From VRUE01 sp963720805 (lineage in GTDB: Bacteria; Actinomycetota; Thermoleophilia; Solirubrobacterales; 70-9), in the NCBI GenBank assembly GCA_963720805.1, contig CAVRGT010000003.1:141872-205871 (forward strand): a stretch of DNA of 64,000 bases. Direction: 5' to 3'. Below the pieces are notes generated by a model that did no database searches, had not been told where the DNA came from, and saw only the letters and a list, made by a program, of their open reading frames with translations. Below, piece after piece: positions 7,776 to 18,347 of the stretch; position 1 is the stretch's first letter; every line of letters begins with the position of its first letter. Position numbers and translations under genes: made by a program.

Positions 7776-8975
7776 GTGCCGATCCGAGCGACCAAACGAG
7801 GTGACGAACGGACCCCGCTGTCCGGAGCCCACGATGTACTGATCTGCGGGGCGAGCTTTGCCGGCCTCGCGGTCGCCCGCGAGCTGGCCGGATCGGGGGC
7901 CGACGTGCTGATCGTCGATCGCTACGAGATCGGCGAGCGCCAGACCTCGGCCTGCGGCATTCCCACCCTGTGGATGGAAGCGCTGGGGCTGATGGACGCC
8001 GAGCGCCAGCGCTTCGACTCGCTGTTGATGCACACCCCCCACGGCGACGCCCGCTACCGCCTGCCATTCACCTTCTCCACCTTCGACTACCGCGAGCTCT
8101 GCGCCCTGCTCTGGCGCGACTGCGACGCTCGCTTCGAGACCGCCAAGGTGAACGGGCGGGCGCCCGCGACCAACGGTGACGGCGCGATCGCGATCGACAC
8201 CGACCGCGGCGTGATCTCCGCCCCGCTCGTCGTCGACGCCCTGGGCTGGCGCCGCATGCTCGCCAATGGCGACGGTTTCCAGCCGCCCGACGCGCCGCTC
8301 TCGCGCGGCCTCGAGGTCCACCCCGAGGGCAAGGGCGAGGACCTGGAGATCTGGATCGACCGCCGCTACGTGCCGGCCGGCTATGGCTGGAGCTTTCCCG
8401 CCCGCGACGAGCTGCGCATCGGCGTCGGCTCCTTTGACCCGCGCTTTCACGTGCGCAAGACGACCGAGCTGCTGGCCGAGGACCTCGACGCCGAGCGGGT
8501 TCGCTACCAGGGCAACTGGATCCCCCACAAGCTCCGCGAGGGCACCGAGGGGGGCATCTTCTTCGCCGGTGACTCGGCCGGGCACTGCCTGCCGCTCAGC
8601 GCCGAGGGCATCCGCACGGCGCTCTACTTCGGCATCGCCCTCGGCCGCGAGCTGCGCGGCGTGCTCGACGGCCGGCAGGACCGCGAGGCCGCCGCTGCCC
8701 GTTACGCCGAGTTCAACGACTCGCACGAGTGGAAGTTCCGCTGGATGCTGCGGGTGCAGAAGCTGGTGCCGAAGATCCCGCCGCGCTTGCTTGGGCCGCT
8801 GGTGCGCCTGCTCGGCAACAGGCGCTTCATCGAGTGGTCCTTCAAGCACTACCTGCAGATCGCACCGCCGCAGTTCGCCCTGGGCTCAGCGAATGATCAG
8901 GACGGTGCCGACGATCAGCAGGACCACACCGGTGATCCGGGCCGGGCTGAGCGCGACCTGGTCGAGGCCGAATAG
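7776..8975 (+). CDS. FAD-dependent oxidoreductase, geranylgeranyl-reductase-like
   Basis: This is a flavoprotein of the geranylgeranyl reductase/lycopene cyclase-like group. It has an N-terminal dinucleotide fold with CGASFAGLAVARELAG and, further on, the second FAD motif FFAGDSAGHCLPLSAEGIRT. The start is uncertain: GTG at 7776 leaves room for the rpsA promoter, while ATG at 7713 would add 21 unconserved-looking residues. The last about 30 codons are antisense to the transporter gene and are rich in Asp/Gln, unlike the rest, so the natural C-terminus may lie near 8885. The substrate is unknown; isoprenoid or quinone reduction is an inference. Confidence 0.8.
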   Translation: MPIRATKRGDERTPLSGAHDVLICGASFAGLAVARELAGSGADVLIVDRYEIGERQTSACGIPTLWMEALGLMDAERQRFDSLLMHTPHGDARYRLPFTFSTFDYRELCALLWRDCDARFETAKVNGRAPATNGDGAIAIDTDRGVISAPLVVDALGWRRMLANGDGFQPPDAPLSRGLEVHPEGKGEDLEIWIDRRYVPAGYGWSFPARDELRIGVGSFDPRFHVRKTTELLAEDLDAERVRYQGNWIPHKLREGTEGGIFFAGDSAGHCLPLSAEGIRTALYFGIALGRELRGVLDGRQDREAAAARYAEFNDSHEWKFRWMLRVQKLVPKIPPRLLGPLVRLLGNRRFIEWSFKHYLQIAPPQFALGSANDQDGADDQQDHTGDPGRAERDLVEAE

Positions 8976-9323
8976 GCCGAGCCGGTCGATCGCGACCGAT
9001 GCCGTCAGCTGTCCGGCGATCGTCGCCGCCGCCACACCGCCGGCCCCGATCACCGAGACCGTGATCAGCGCGTTGGTGACGTAGATCGCGCCGAGACAGC
9101 CGCCGATCAGGTAGTACCAGCTGACGTCGAAGCTCGAGCTGAGACCACCGGCCTTGCCGCTGAGGACGACGATCGAGGCCAGCGCGACCGTGCCGATCGC
9201 GAAGGAGACCAGGGCGGCCGGAAGGCTCCCGGTGGAGCGCCCCAGTTCCGCGTTGATCGGCGCCTGCAGGGCGATCAGCCCGCCCGCGACAACCGTCAGC
9301 AGGAGCGCCAGGCCCTTATCCAT
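8886..9323 (-). CDS. DMT-family small transporter (YdcZ/DUF606-like)
   Basis: This 145-residue protein has five hydrophobic helices and the N-terminal pattern GGLIALQAPINAELGR, a hallmark of DUF606/YdcZ half-size drug/metabolite transporters. These often work as homo- or heterodimers. It lies six bases downstream of polA and is convergent with, and overlaps by 90 bases, the flavoprotein gene. The substrate is unknown. Confidence 0.85.
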   Translation of the reverse strand: MDKGLALLLTVVAGGLIALQAPINAELGRSTGSLPAALVSFAIGTVALASIVVLSGKAGGLSSSFDVSWYYLIGGCLGAIYVTNALITVSVIGAGGVAAATIAGQLTASVAIDRLGLFGLDQVALSPARITGVVLLIVGTVLIIR

Positions 9324-9329
9324 ATGCCC

Positions 9330-11972
9330 TCACTTTGCCTCCAACCAGTCCGGGCCGACGCCGACGTCCACCTCGAGCGGTGGGTCGAGCCGGTAAGCGG
9401 CGCACATCTCGCGCCGCACCAGCTCGACCGCGCCGTCCATCTCCGCCGGCGGGCCCTCGAAGAGCAGCTCGTCGTGGATCTGCAGGACCAAACGGGTCTC
9501 GGTGCCGGCCTCGCGCAGGGCGTTCTGGCAGCGCACCATGGCGATCTTGATGATGTCGGCCGCGGTGCCCTGGATCACGGTGTTGACCGCGAGGCGCTCA
9601 CCGAGGCGGCGCGTGTTCGGGTTGCCGGAGCGCAGCTCGGGAATCGCGCGCCGACGGCCCAGCAGCGTGGTGACGAAGCCCTCCTCCTGTGCCCGCTCGA
9701 CCACCTGCTCGCGGAATGCGCGCACGGCCGGGAAGCGCTCCAAGTAGCGCGAGACGAATTCCTCGCCCTCTTTGCGCGGGATGTTGAGCCGATCGGCAAG
9801 GCCGAAGCCGGTGAGGCCGTAGACGATGCCGAAGTTGACCATCTTCGCCTTCGAGCGCTGACCGACGTCGACGTCCTCGCGAGAGATGTCGAAGACCTCG
9901 GCCGCGGTCGCCGCATGGACGTCGTCGCCGGCGCGGAAGATCTCTTTCAGCACCTCCTCCTCGGCAACGTGGGCGAGCACCCGCAGCTCGACCTGGCTGT
10001 AGTCGGCGGAGAGCAACTGGGCGCCCTGCTCGGCGACGAAGCAGGCCCGGACCGGGCGCCCGATCTCGGTGCGGATCGGGATGTTCTGCAGGTTGGGATT
10101 GGTGCTGGAGAGGCGCCCGGTGGTGGTCGCCGCCTGGTTGAAGGTGGTGTGGACGCGGCCGGTGTCGGGGTCGATCAGGTCGGGCAGCGAGTCGAGGTAG
10201 GTGTTCTTCAGCTTGGTCAGCTCGCGCCAGGACTCGATCTTCTCGACGATCGGGTGCTCGTCGGCGATCTGGGCGAGGACGCGGGCGTCGGTCGAGTAGC
10301 CGGTTTTGCCGCGCCGCTTGCGGGTCAGGCCGAGCTCCTCGAAGAGGATGCGGCCGACCTGCTGCGGCGAGCCAATCGTGAACTCCTCCCCGGCCAGCTC
10401 GAAGATCTCCTTCTGAAGGGTCGCGATGCGCTCGCCGAAACCGGCGCCGACCTCAGCCAGACGCTCGGCGTCGAGCTTGAGCCCCTCGCGTTCCATCGCC
10501 GCCAGCACGTGGACCAGCGGCAGCTCGATCTCGCGCAGCAGAGGCTCGAGGCCGAGCTCCTCGATGCGCGGGCGCTGCCTGTCGGCCAGCGCCGCGACCA
10601 GGCGCGCTTCCTCGGCGGGCTCCAGCCCCGCCTCGCCGTCGCCGTCGAGCGAGAGCTGGCCGTCGTCCTCGTCGGTGGGCGAGATCTCTCCGGCGGCGAG
10701 GCCGATGCCCGCGTCGGCGGCGAGCTCGGTCAGCTCGTAGGTGCGCCGCTGCGGCTCGAGCAGGTAGGCGGCAAGCATCGTGTCGTGCTCGAGCGCCGGC
10801 TCGACACCCTCGCGCGCCGCCGCCGCGAGCAGGCCGTGGCGGCCCCCACCGAGTGACTTGACGTCGTGAGCGACCAGACCGCGGCCGGGGAGGGCCACCG
10901 CGAGCTCGTCCAGGGTCGATGAGCCGGTAAGCGTGCGCTGGTCTTCCGCGGCCGCCCAGCGATCGCCGTCGAGCGCCAGGGCGAGAGGCCCCTCCCCCGC
11001 CGCTAGATCGTCGGGCTTGCCCTCCTCGGCCTCGACCGCGAGCTCGGTCTCGACGCTGCGGCCCGGCACCGCCTCGCCCTCCGGCAGCGCTTCTTCGAGT
11101 CGCTCCAGCACCGCCCGCAGCTCGAACTCGCGCATGAAGTCGCGCAGGGCGCCGCGGTCGGGCTCGGAGGCCATCGCTGCGCCGAGGTCGACGCCGGTCT
11201 CGAGGTCGTACTGGAGGGTCGCCAATTGCTTCGACATGCGGGCGTCGTCGGCGTGCTCGACCAGGTTCTGCTTGCGCTTGGCGCCGGAGATCTCCTCGAC
11301 GCTGGCCAGCACCTTCTCCAGCGTGCCGAACTGCTGCAGCAGCTGGGTCGCCGTCTTCTCGCCGATCCCGGGGACGCCCGGGATGTTGTCCGAGGTGTCG
11401 CCGCGCAGGCCCATCAGGTCGGTGATCAGCTCCGGCGGCACTCCGTAGCGCTCGGTGACCGCCTCCGAGTCGTAGATCTTGGTCTCGGTGATCCCGCGCG
11501 AGGTGCTCATCACCCGGATCCCCTCGCCAACCATCTGGTAGGCGTCGCGGTCTCCCGTGACGACCATCACCGCGATCCCCTCTTCGCGCGCCTGGCGGGC
11601 GAGCGAGGCGATCACGTCGTCGGCCTCATAGCCCTCGACCTTGACGTTGGTGTAGCCGAAGGCCTCGACCAACGGCATCAGGTGCGGCCACTGCTCGCGC
11701 AGCAGGTCGGGCCGCGGTTTGCGCTGGGCCTTGTAGAGGTCGTAGGTGACCTCCCGTCCCGACATGCCGGCGTCCCAGGCCACGACCACCCCGGCGGGAG
11801 CGTGCTCGTCAATCACCTTGACCAGCATCGAGGCCAGCCCGTAGATCGCGTTGGTCGGCCGCCCGTCACTCGTCCCAATCGACTCCGGCAGCGCGAAGAA
11901 CGCCCGGTAGGCGAGCGAGTTGCCGTCGATCAGGAAGAGCTCGTTCTCAGTGTCGGACTTGGTCGGCGCCAT
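9330..11972 (-). CDS. polA: DNA polymerase I
   Basis: This is the repair and Okazaki-fragment polymerase, about 880 residues. The N-terminal 5' nuclease starts at ELFLIDGNSLAYRAFF and includes the helix-hairpin-helix GVPGIGEKTA. The polymerase domain has motif A DYSQVELRVLAH, motif B KMVNFGIVYGLTGFG and motif C QIHDELLFE. The middle 3'-5' exonuclease fold (LALALDGDRWAAAED) lacks the metal-binding D.E pair, so proofreading is probably absent, as in many actinobacterial and Thermus enzymes. ATG at 11972 was chosen because LFLIDGN follows in the usual spacing; an upstream start would overlap the neighbouring gene much further. Confidence 0.97.
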   Translation of the reverse strand: MAPTKSDTENELFLIDGNSLAYRAFFALPESIGTSDGRPTNAIYGLASMLVKVIDEHAPAGVVVAWDAGMSGREVTYDLYKAQRKPRPDLLREQWPHLMPLVEAFGYTNVKVEGYEADDVIASLARQAREEGIAVMVVTGDRDAYQMVGEGIRVMSTSRGITETKIYDSEAVTERYGVPPELITDLMGLRGDTSDNIPGVPGIGEKTATQLLQQFGTLEKVLASVEEISGAKRKQNLVEHADDARMSKQLATLQYDLETGVDLGAAMASEPDRGALRDFMREFELRAVLERLEEALPEGEAVPGRSVETELAVEAEEGKPDDLAAGEGPLALALDGDRWAAAEDQRTLTGSSTLDELAVALPGRGLVAHDVKSLGGGRHGLLAAAAREGVEPALEHDTMLAAYLLEPQRRTYELTELAADAGIGLAAGEISPTDEDDGQLSLDGDGEAGLEPAEEARLVAALADRQRPRIEELGLEPLLREIELPLVHVLAAMEREGLKLDAERLAEVGAGFGERIATLQKEIFELAGEEFTIGSPQQVGRILFEELGLTRKRRGKTGYSTDARVLAQIADEHPIVEKIESWRELTKLKNTYLDSLPDLIDPDTGRVHTTFNQAATTTGRLSSTNPNLQNIPIRTEIGRPVRACFVAEQGAQLLSADYSQVELRVLAHVAEEEVLKEIFRAGDDVHAATAAEVFDISREDVDVGQRSKAKMVNFGIVYGLTGFGLADRLNIPRKEGEEFVSRYLERFPAVRAFREQVVERAQEEGFVTTLLGRRRAIPELRSGNPNTRRLGERLAVNTVIQGTAADIIKIAMVRCQNALREAGTETRLVLQIHDELLFEGPPAEMDGAVELVRREMCAAYRLDPPLEVDVGVGPDWLEAK

Positions 11973-12834
11973 CGCGCCCAACTCTATGGCGCGCGGAGGC
12001 GAGCACCTCGCGCAGAATCGCGCCGACTCGCTGCGGTTCCTCGTCAACCTGCTCGTCGCTCAATCGCTGCACTTCAAAACCGAGCGAGCGCAGCTCGAGA
12101 TCCCGTCGCCGGTCATCGCGAAATGCCTGCTGCCCGCGGTGATACTTGTAGCCATCAGTTTCGACCACGAAGCCGAGATCGCGCCAAACGAAATCCGCCT
12201 CGTATTCGCCGATCTCGACGTTGACTTCCGGCCTGGGCAAACGGAATCGCCGGCAGATCGCCAGGAAGTCGCGCTCGAGGTCGCTGCGGGTGCGGTCGTG
12301 GGGAATGTCCTCGCTGAGCGGCAAACCGAGAACGTCTGCCTGCCGAATCGCCCGGCGCAGCTGCTTCTCGGGGACGACTTGGCGTAGATCGGCGATCGTC
12401 TGGGCCGGCTTGGTGACGGGAATCCCATGCCGCCGCGTCACCGCGTCGGACCGGAGCGACGCTCGGCGGTACAAACGGATTCCCGATCGCCTCGCCCGCC
12501 CGCTGCCGCAGGGGACGGAGATGTCAATTCGACGGCCGATCGGCTTCAGAAGCTCCCAAAGTTCAGCCGCGCTTCGATGGCTGAGGACCGCCGTCTTCCC
12601 GCAGGCAAGACTGGCTGCCATCCAGGTGCCCTGCCGAGAGATTCCCGGGTGTCCGACGGCGTAAACGCCCCGATGAATTCGATAAAGCCGGCCGGTTTCA
12701 ACCCGCCGACGCACGGAATTCCTCGTGACTCCGGCACCGTAGAGCTGCTCCGTCGAGATCACCCCATGCTGGCGAGCGGCGATTTCCGCCACGCGTCCAT
12801 CGGGTCTGACGACTTTTGCGTCCACCTGACCCAT
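11947..12834 (-). CDS. AbiEi-type antitoxin-domain / DUF559 nuclease-like protein
   Basis: The N-terminal winged-helix part (AARQHGVISTEQLYGAGVTR..R..RGVYAVGHP) is the AbiEi_4-type domain common in actinobacteria. The C-terminus, from about residue 190, is DUF559/VSR-like: EADFVWRDLGFVVETDGYKY, with Asp and Glu positions like those of PD-(D/E)XK nucleases, then a Q.A...D..RD..L...G box. Such fusions are widespread and uncharacterised; no AbiEii toxin is adjacent. Its end overlaps the polA start by 26 bases. ATG at 12834 gives the usual start just before the HTH; 12852 is an alternative. Confidence 0.8.
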   Translation of the reverse strand: MGQVDAKVVRPDGRVAEIAARQHGVISTEQLYGAGVTRNSVRRRVETGRLYRIHRGVYAVGHPGISRQGTWMAASLACGKTAVLSHRSAAELWELLKPIGRRIDISVPCGSGRARRSGIRLYRRASLRSDAVTRRHGIPVTKPAQTIADLRQVVPEKQLRRAIRQADVLGLPLSEDIPHDRTRSDLERDFLAICRRFRLPRPEVNVEIGEYEADFVWRDLGFVVETDGYKYHRGQQAFRDDRRRDLELRSLGFEVQRLSDEQVDEEPQRVGAILREVLASARHRVGRDGADQVRH

Positions 12835-12930
12835 AAGTCGCCAGGGACGCAAATGCTCCCCCCACCCGCTTGTGCACGCTGCTCGTTTTCAAGCCGTAGG
12901 ACTCAGCGACCGACTTCCTTCGCCCGTTGC

Positions 12931-13410
12931 CTACTCGCAGCCGTAGCCGTCGCCGTCGGCGTCGAGGCCGTAGTGGTCTTCACCCACGACCGTCACCGGG
13001 CCGGTGTAGTCGGGGCCGTTGCCACTGCCACCTGCGCAGTCATAGTCCGATGAGTTCGGATTGAGACAGGCGCCGCTGTAGTTCGGATCGCATTCGCTCG
13101 CTTCGGCTGCCGCCGCGGCGGCAGCTTCTTCTTCAGCTACCTGAGCCTGGCCTTCTTCGCGGGCCAGCTCCCGGGCGGCGACGCGGCGGGCGTGCTTGCG
13201 GGCCGCCGCCCGACGCGCTCGGGCCGCTGCGCGGTGCGCCTGTCTCAGCTGGCGACGCCGCGCCGCTCGCCGAGCTTCCCGCTTCGCCTGCTGAGCGTGC
13301 GTTGTCTGCTGAGCCGCGCCACTCGTTCCCGCCGATTCGCTATCCGAACCGCACCCGATCGCCCCACACGACAAGGCCAAGCACAAGACACAGAGCAAAC
13401 CCGTCCGCAT
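12931..13410 (-). CDS. Secreted lipoprotein with Excalibur calcium-binding domain
   Basis: The 159-residue protein has a lipoprotein signal ending at a Cys (LALSCGAIGCGSDSE), a long Arg/Ala-rich helical segment (residues about 40-90, probably coiled), an Ala/Glu stretch, then a Cys-containing C-terminus ending LDADGDGYGCE. The D.D.DG.GCE motif with upstream paired cysteines is the Excalibur domain. A Shine-Dalgarno-like AAAGGAAA precedes the ATG. It probably sits at the outer envelope; the ligand beyond calcium is unknown. Confidence 0.85.
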   Translation of the reverse strand: MRTGLLCVLCLALSCGAIGCGSDSESAGTSGAAQQTTHAQQAKREARRAARRRQLRQAHRAAARARRAAARKHARRVAARELAREEGQAQVAEEEAAAAAAAEASECDPNYSGACLNPNSSDYDCAGGSGNGPDYTGPVTVVGEDHYGLDADGDGYGCE

Positions 13411-13506
13411 AGTTTCCTTTGCATACTCATTGCGTTCCTAATGAGCAAGGCAGACTATGTGACGCTGCGGCTCCTACTCTAAGTATTCGCTTATCGCCGA
13501 AGCGAA

Positions 13507-15134
13507 TCAGCTCTTGGCGAGGCGCTTGGAGCGCACCAGCGTTTCCGTTCGACCGTCGGTCAGCTCGATCTTGAAAGCGAGCCTGAGGCGCAGGGGACGG
13601 CGGGCAAGGGCGCTCGTCGCGACCTTCGAGAGCCGGCATTGCAGCTTGGTTTCACCGGCCCTTGCCACCTGCTTGCCGGCCTTGCAGACCAGGCGCCGCC
13701 CTCGCTTCTTGTGGATGGTCGCCCGCAGTGAGACGTGGCCCGCGGCGGCGAGGTCGAGGGTCGCGGTGAGATGGCGGCCGGATCGCTTTGAGCCTCCAAG
13801 GAAGGCCGCCGGGTCCGAATCCTGCGGCAGCGCTGAGTCGCTGCTCGGCGGCGGCGGAGGTTCGATCACGACCGCCGGAGGCTCGTTGACCGCAAGCCAG
13901 GCGTCCGCTTCGGCTTGACGACCGGCGATGAACGCGAGGGTCGTGTCGACCCCGTATTTGTCTTCTTTGATTTCGGTCGCGTCGTATTCGGCGCGGCCGT
14001 TTACTTCTTCTTCGTGCTGCCAGGGGGCGAGCAGGTCGACTGTCGCTTCACCCATCGCCAGCGGATCCGCCGCCGCGATCGCGTCGCGAACGTCGCGCAG
14101 GGCTTCCCAGTAGAGGCGGAAGCACGCTTCGTCCTCCAGGCACTTGTTGAAGAGCACCCCGCCTTCGCCGTCAAAGGTGACTTCGCGACCCGGCGTTTCA
14201 ACGCCGATCGTCGCGACCCAGGCCTGATCGGTTCCCCAGGGCAGCATCTGGAAGCGGCCGGCCGGGTCGCTGTATAGGTAGTAGTTGTTCGGCCGGAAGC
14301 CAAGCACCGCATGGCCCGAGTAGCCGTCCCAGTGGTCGATGTACTTCTCGACCGCCCACATCCTCGTCATCTCGGCCAGTTCCACCTTTGCGGAGACGTG
14401 TTGCGACCAGCTTTCGCCGTCGCTCGGCACGGCGTTGACCGATTCGATCAGGCTTTCGAGGTCGGAGATGTCGTCTTCAGGCCCTTCGTCGACTTCGAAG
14501 GCCGTCGCTTCGCCGGGCTTGACGTCGTGACCGTCTTCACCCTCGTAGAGGTGCTGAACTTCGTCGTCGAAAGCGCCGAAGATGCGAGCGAGGCCGACCT
14601 TGTCGAGGTTTTCAAGGTCGAGGTAGACGCCGATGTCGTTGCCGTTGAGCCGCACGTATGCGTAGCCGGTTCGCGAGGCGGGCACGCCGGCCGTCCGGAA
14701 TGCTGCGTAGGCCAAGGCCTCGTGAACCATCGAGGGGTCCTGGACCATGTTGTTGAGCGTCATCTTGCGCAGGCCCAGCACGGCGTCGGTTTTTTTAAAC
14801 TTGAGCTTGAAGCCGGGCTTTTCGTTCAGGTTTCGGAAGGAACCACCGACACTGCCCTTCAGCCGGACTTCAACCGGCCGCGACGATATGACCGCTTCTT
14901 CGCTGCCTGCCGGCGTCCCGTCCGAGCTCCGGGACAGAGAAAAGCTTCCTTTTACATACTCGCCCGGTTCGGCTTCGAGTTTCGTTTCTTCCCCCGAGGA
15001 AAGAGTCAGGTCGATGAAGAAGACCGTGCTCGGGTCGTAGATCGAGGCGGCTTCATCGGCCAGCGCGGGCTGGGCGCAGAGGGCTCCCAGTACGGACAGG
15101 GCCAGGGCGAGACAGCAGGTCGAATCGTCGTCAT
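13507..15134 (-). CDS. CotH-kinase family secreted protein, probable 5' frameshift
   Basis: The protein has a CotH-like kinase core: the RKMTLNNMVQDPSMVHEALAY segment, YVRLNGNDIGVYLDLENLDK, a WAVEKYIDHWDGYSG box and a YLYSDPAGRFQMLPWGTDQAW segment carrying the metal-binding Asp. A beta-rich C-terminal domain follows after a Pro-rich linker (about residue 290 of the main frame). The main frame has no ATG/GTG upstream of 14781, yet clear coding continues to a signal peptide (LALALSVLGALCAQPALA). The likely start is ATG at 15134, one base out of frame, so a single indel about 12-15 bases into the gene is inferred. Homologues phosphorylate proteins; the substrate here is unknown. Confidence 0.75.
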
Positions 15135-15255
15135 GTCTATAGAACGCTACAGGCGGCGTTTTCTACCGAACCCAGGCAATTTCAGCGAATGTCGGAGCGC
15201 CGCGCCCGAAGGGCCGCGGCTAGGCGGACGGAGCGAATCTGATTCGATAGCTGCC

Positions 15256-16721
<1,466 letters not shown>

Positions 16722-16725
<4 letters not shown>

Positions 16726-17627
16726 AGGTCCTCATCACCGGAGCCAGCGGTTTCATCGGGTCCTCCCTCTGCGACTCGCTCCTGCTCCGTGGTGACACCG
16801 TCGTCGGCCTTACCCGCGACCCGAGTCGGGCGCGAGGCACCAACCCGAGCGTCACCTGGCACCCCTGGGAGCCGACCCTGGAACGGCCGCCGGAGGCCGC
16901 CTTCGACGGCGTCGACGGCGTCATCCACCTGCTCGGCGAGAAGATCAACCAGCGCTGGACCGAGGAGGCTAAAGAGCGGATCATGGAGAGCCGCCGCACC
17001 GGCACCCACAACCTGATCGGCACGATCTCGGCCCTTCAGCACAAGCCGCGGGTGCTGGTCAGCCAGTCGGCAATCGGCTACTACGGCGACCGCGGCGAGG
17101 CAATCGTCGACGAGTCGAGCGAGCCCGGTGAGAGCTTCGACGCCGAGGTCGTGCGCGAGTGGGAGAAGGCGGCACACGAGGTCGAGCCGACCGGCGTGCG
17201 CCTGGCGATCGTCCGCACCGGCCACGTGCTCGACCCCCGCGGCGGCTTCCTCGGCGCGCAACTGACGCCCTTCAAGCTGGGAGTCGGCGGCCCACTCGCC
17301 GGCGGCAACCAGTACGTCTCCTGGATCCACGTCGAGGACGAGGTCGGCATCCTGCTCTGGGCGCTGGATAACGACAAGGTGAGCGGGGTGGTCAACGCCA
17401 CGGCGCCCAATCCGGTGACCAACAAGGTTTTCTCGAAGGCGCTGGGCAAAGCGCTGGGAAGGCCGGCCGTGGTGCCGGTCCCCGGGTTTACCGTCGATCT
17501 CATGTACGGCAAAGAGTTCGGCCAGGTTCTGCGGGGCGGGCAGCGGGTGATGCCAAGGCGGGCGCTGGATCTCGGGTACGAGTTTCGGCATTCCGACGTC
17601 GACGAGGCGCTGGCAGATCTGTTCTAG
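16722..17627 (+). CDS. TIGR01777-type NAD-dependent epimerase/nucleotide-sugar-epimerase-like protein
   Basis: This 301-residue short-chain dehydrogenase-like protein begins VKVLITGASGFIGSSLCDSL (Rossmann motif), with GVIHLLGEKINQRWT and the family-typical QSAIGYYGDRGE and VNATAPNPVTNK. This pattern is that of TIGR01777 (YfcH/SulA-like) proteins, whose substrate is unknown. GTG at 16722 overlaps the malic enzyme stop (GTGA), so translation is coupled. It ends just before a long palindrome shared with the convergent lipoprotein gene. Confidence 0.88.
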
Positions 17628-17631
17628 GCAC

Positions 17632-17736
17632 GGGAAGGGCCGGCGCCCCTCTCCCAGAGGCCGTTGCGCAGCAGATCGTTGGCGAGTTTTGGGAGGGGGG
17701 CGCAGAAGCCTCTGGGAGAGGGGCGCCGGCCCTCCC
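17632..17736. repeat. Long palindrome with a family B-like core between convergent genes
   Basis: Arms of about 29 nt (GGGCCGGCGCCCCTCTCCCA...) surround an asymmetric centre containing GAGTTTTGGGAGGG, which is like the family B core right side. Left and right arms differ by one extra A. The element lies between the stops of two convergent genes and would form a strong bidirectional hairpin. Confidence 0.85.
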
Positions 17737-18225
17737 TACGTCTCGTTCAGCTTTTCGCGGAGCGACTGGCGGAGGGAGCCGGAGTTGGCATCGGGGATCA
17801 GGGTCAGCAGGCGGGACATGGCGGCGCTGCCGGAGCTGTTTGAGATCCACGGGACTTCGGCGGTTTCCAGGATTGGGTGGACGAAGCGCGAGGCACCTGG
17901 GTCGGGGGCTTCCAGGTAGGCCACGCTGGTCGAGTCCTCGGTTGCTCGGCGGGCGTTGGCGCCGAGCGTTGCGAGGCTGAGCTCCTTTGCTTCGCGGGGA
18001 CTGGCCAAGCAGATCGCTTGGACCCGCAGATCGCCGGCGCGACCGTTGTGTTTCGCCAGCTCCTGCTTCGCGGTGGCACACAACGGCGCTTCGACGTAAG
18101 CAGTGACAACCGCGTCGCTTGAGACCCCCCCGCCCCCTCCACAGCCGACGAGGCCTATGAGCAACGTGCCGATCGCGGCGAGTCCAGCGCCGCACGAACC
18201 GCTGAAACGCCAACGCTGTACGCAA
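17736..18225 (-). CDS. Lipoprotein with periplasmic-binding-protein-like fragment, likely 5' frameshift
   Basis: The mature part follows a lipobox (IGTLLIGLVGCGGGG). It resembles the first lobe of type-1 periplasmic binding proteins of the branched-chain amino-acid type: VVTAYVEAPLCATAKQELA, VQAICLASPREAKELSLA and SVAYLEAPDPGASRFVHPIL..VPWISNSSGSAAMSRLL. At about 160 residues it is far shorter than a full receptor. The open frame can be extended to 18290, but into a palindromic repeat. A TTG at 18225 with GGAG six bases upstream fits better and needs one indel before the lipobox. It has no transporter neighbours, so a receptor role is unproven. Confidence 0.6.
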
Positions 18226-18257
18226 GACGCTCCTTCGCTGGTCTCGCGTGAGACGGA

Positions 18258-18335
18258 GGAGGGACGGATCCCCCCTCCCAAAACACTCAAGCGAGGCTCC
18301 TGCCGAGCATTTTGGGAGGGGGGATCCGTCCCTCC
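18258..18335. repeat. Family B palindromic repeat, copy 1
   Basis: The arms GGAGGGACGGATCC..CTCCCAAAA and complement enclose the family B core, ACTCAAGCGAGGCTCCTGCC then GAGC. The inner part (CCCAAAACACTC, GCGAGGCTCC, GCCGAGC, TTTTGGG) is shared with 23270-23343, 36738-36813 and 37784-37859, while the outer arms differ in each copy but always pair with each other. It lies between the lipoprotein start and the pfp stop. Confidence 0.9.
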
Positions 18336-18347
18336 CCTGCCTCGCCG

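Noticed and set aside
11947..12834. AbiE toxin-antitoxin pair next to polA
   Set aside because: Only the AbiEi-domain/DUF559 fusion is present; no nucleotidyltransferase gene lies beside it.
17632..18346. Simple rho-independent terminators as full explanation of the palindromes
   Set aside because: Some lie inside coding regions or between divergent starts, they lack T-tracts, and their cores are conserved, so termination alone does not explain them.
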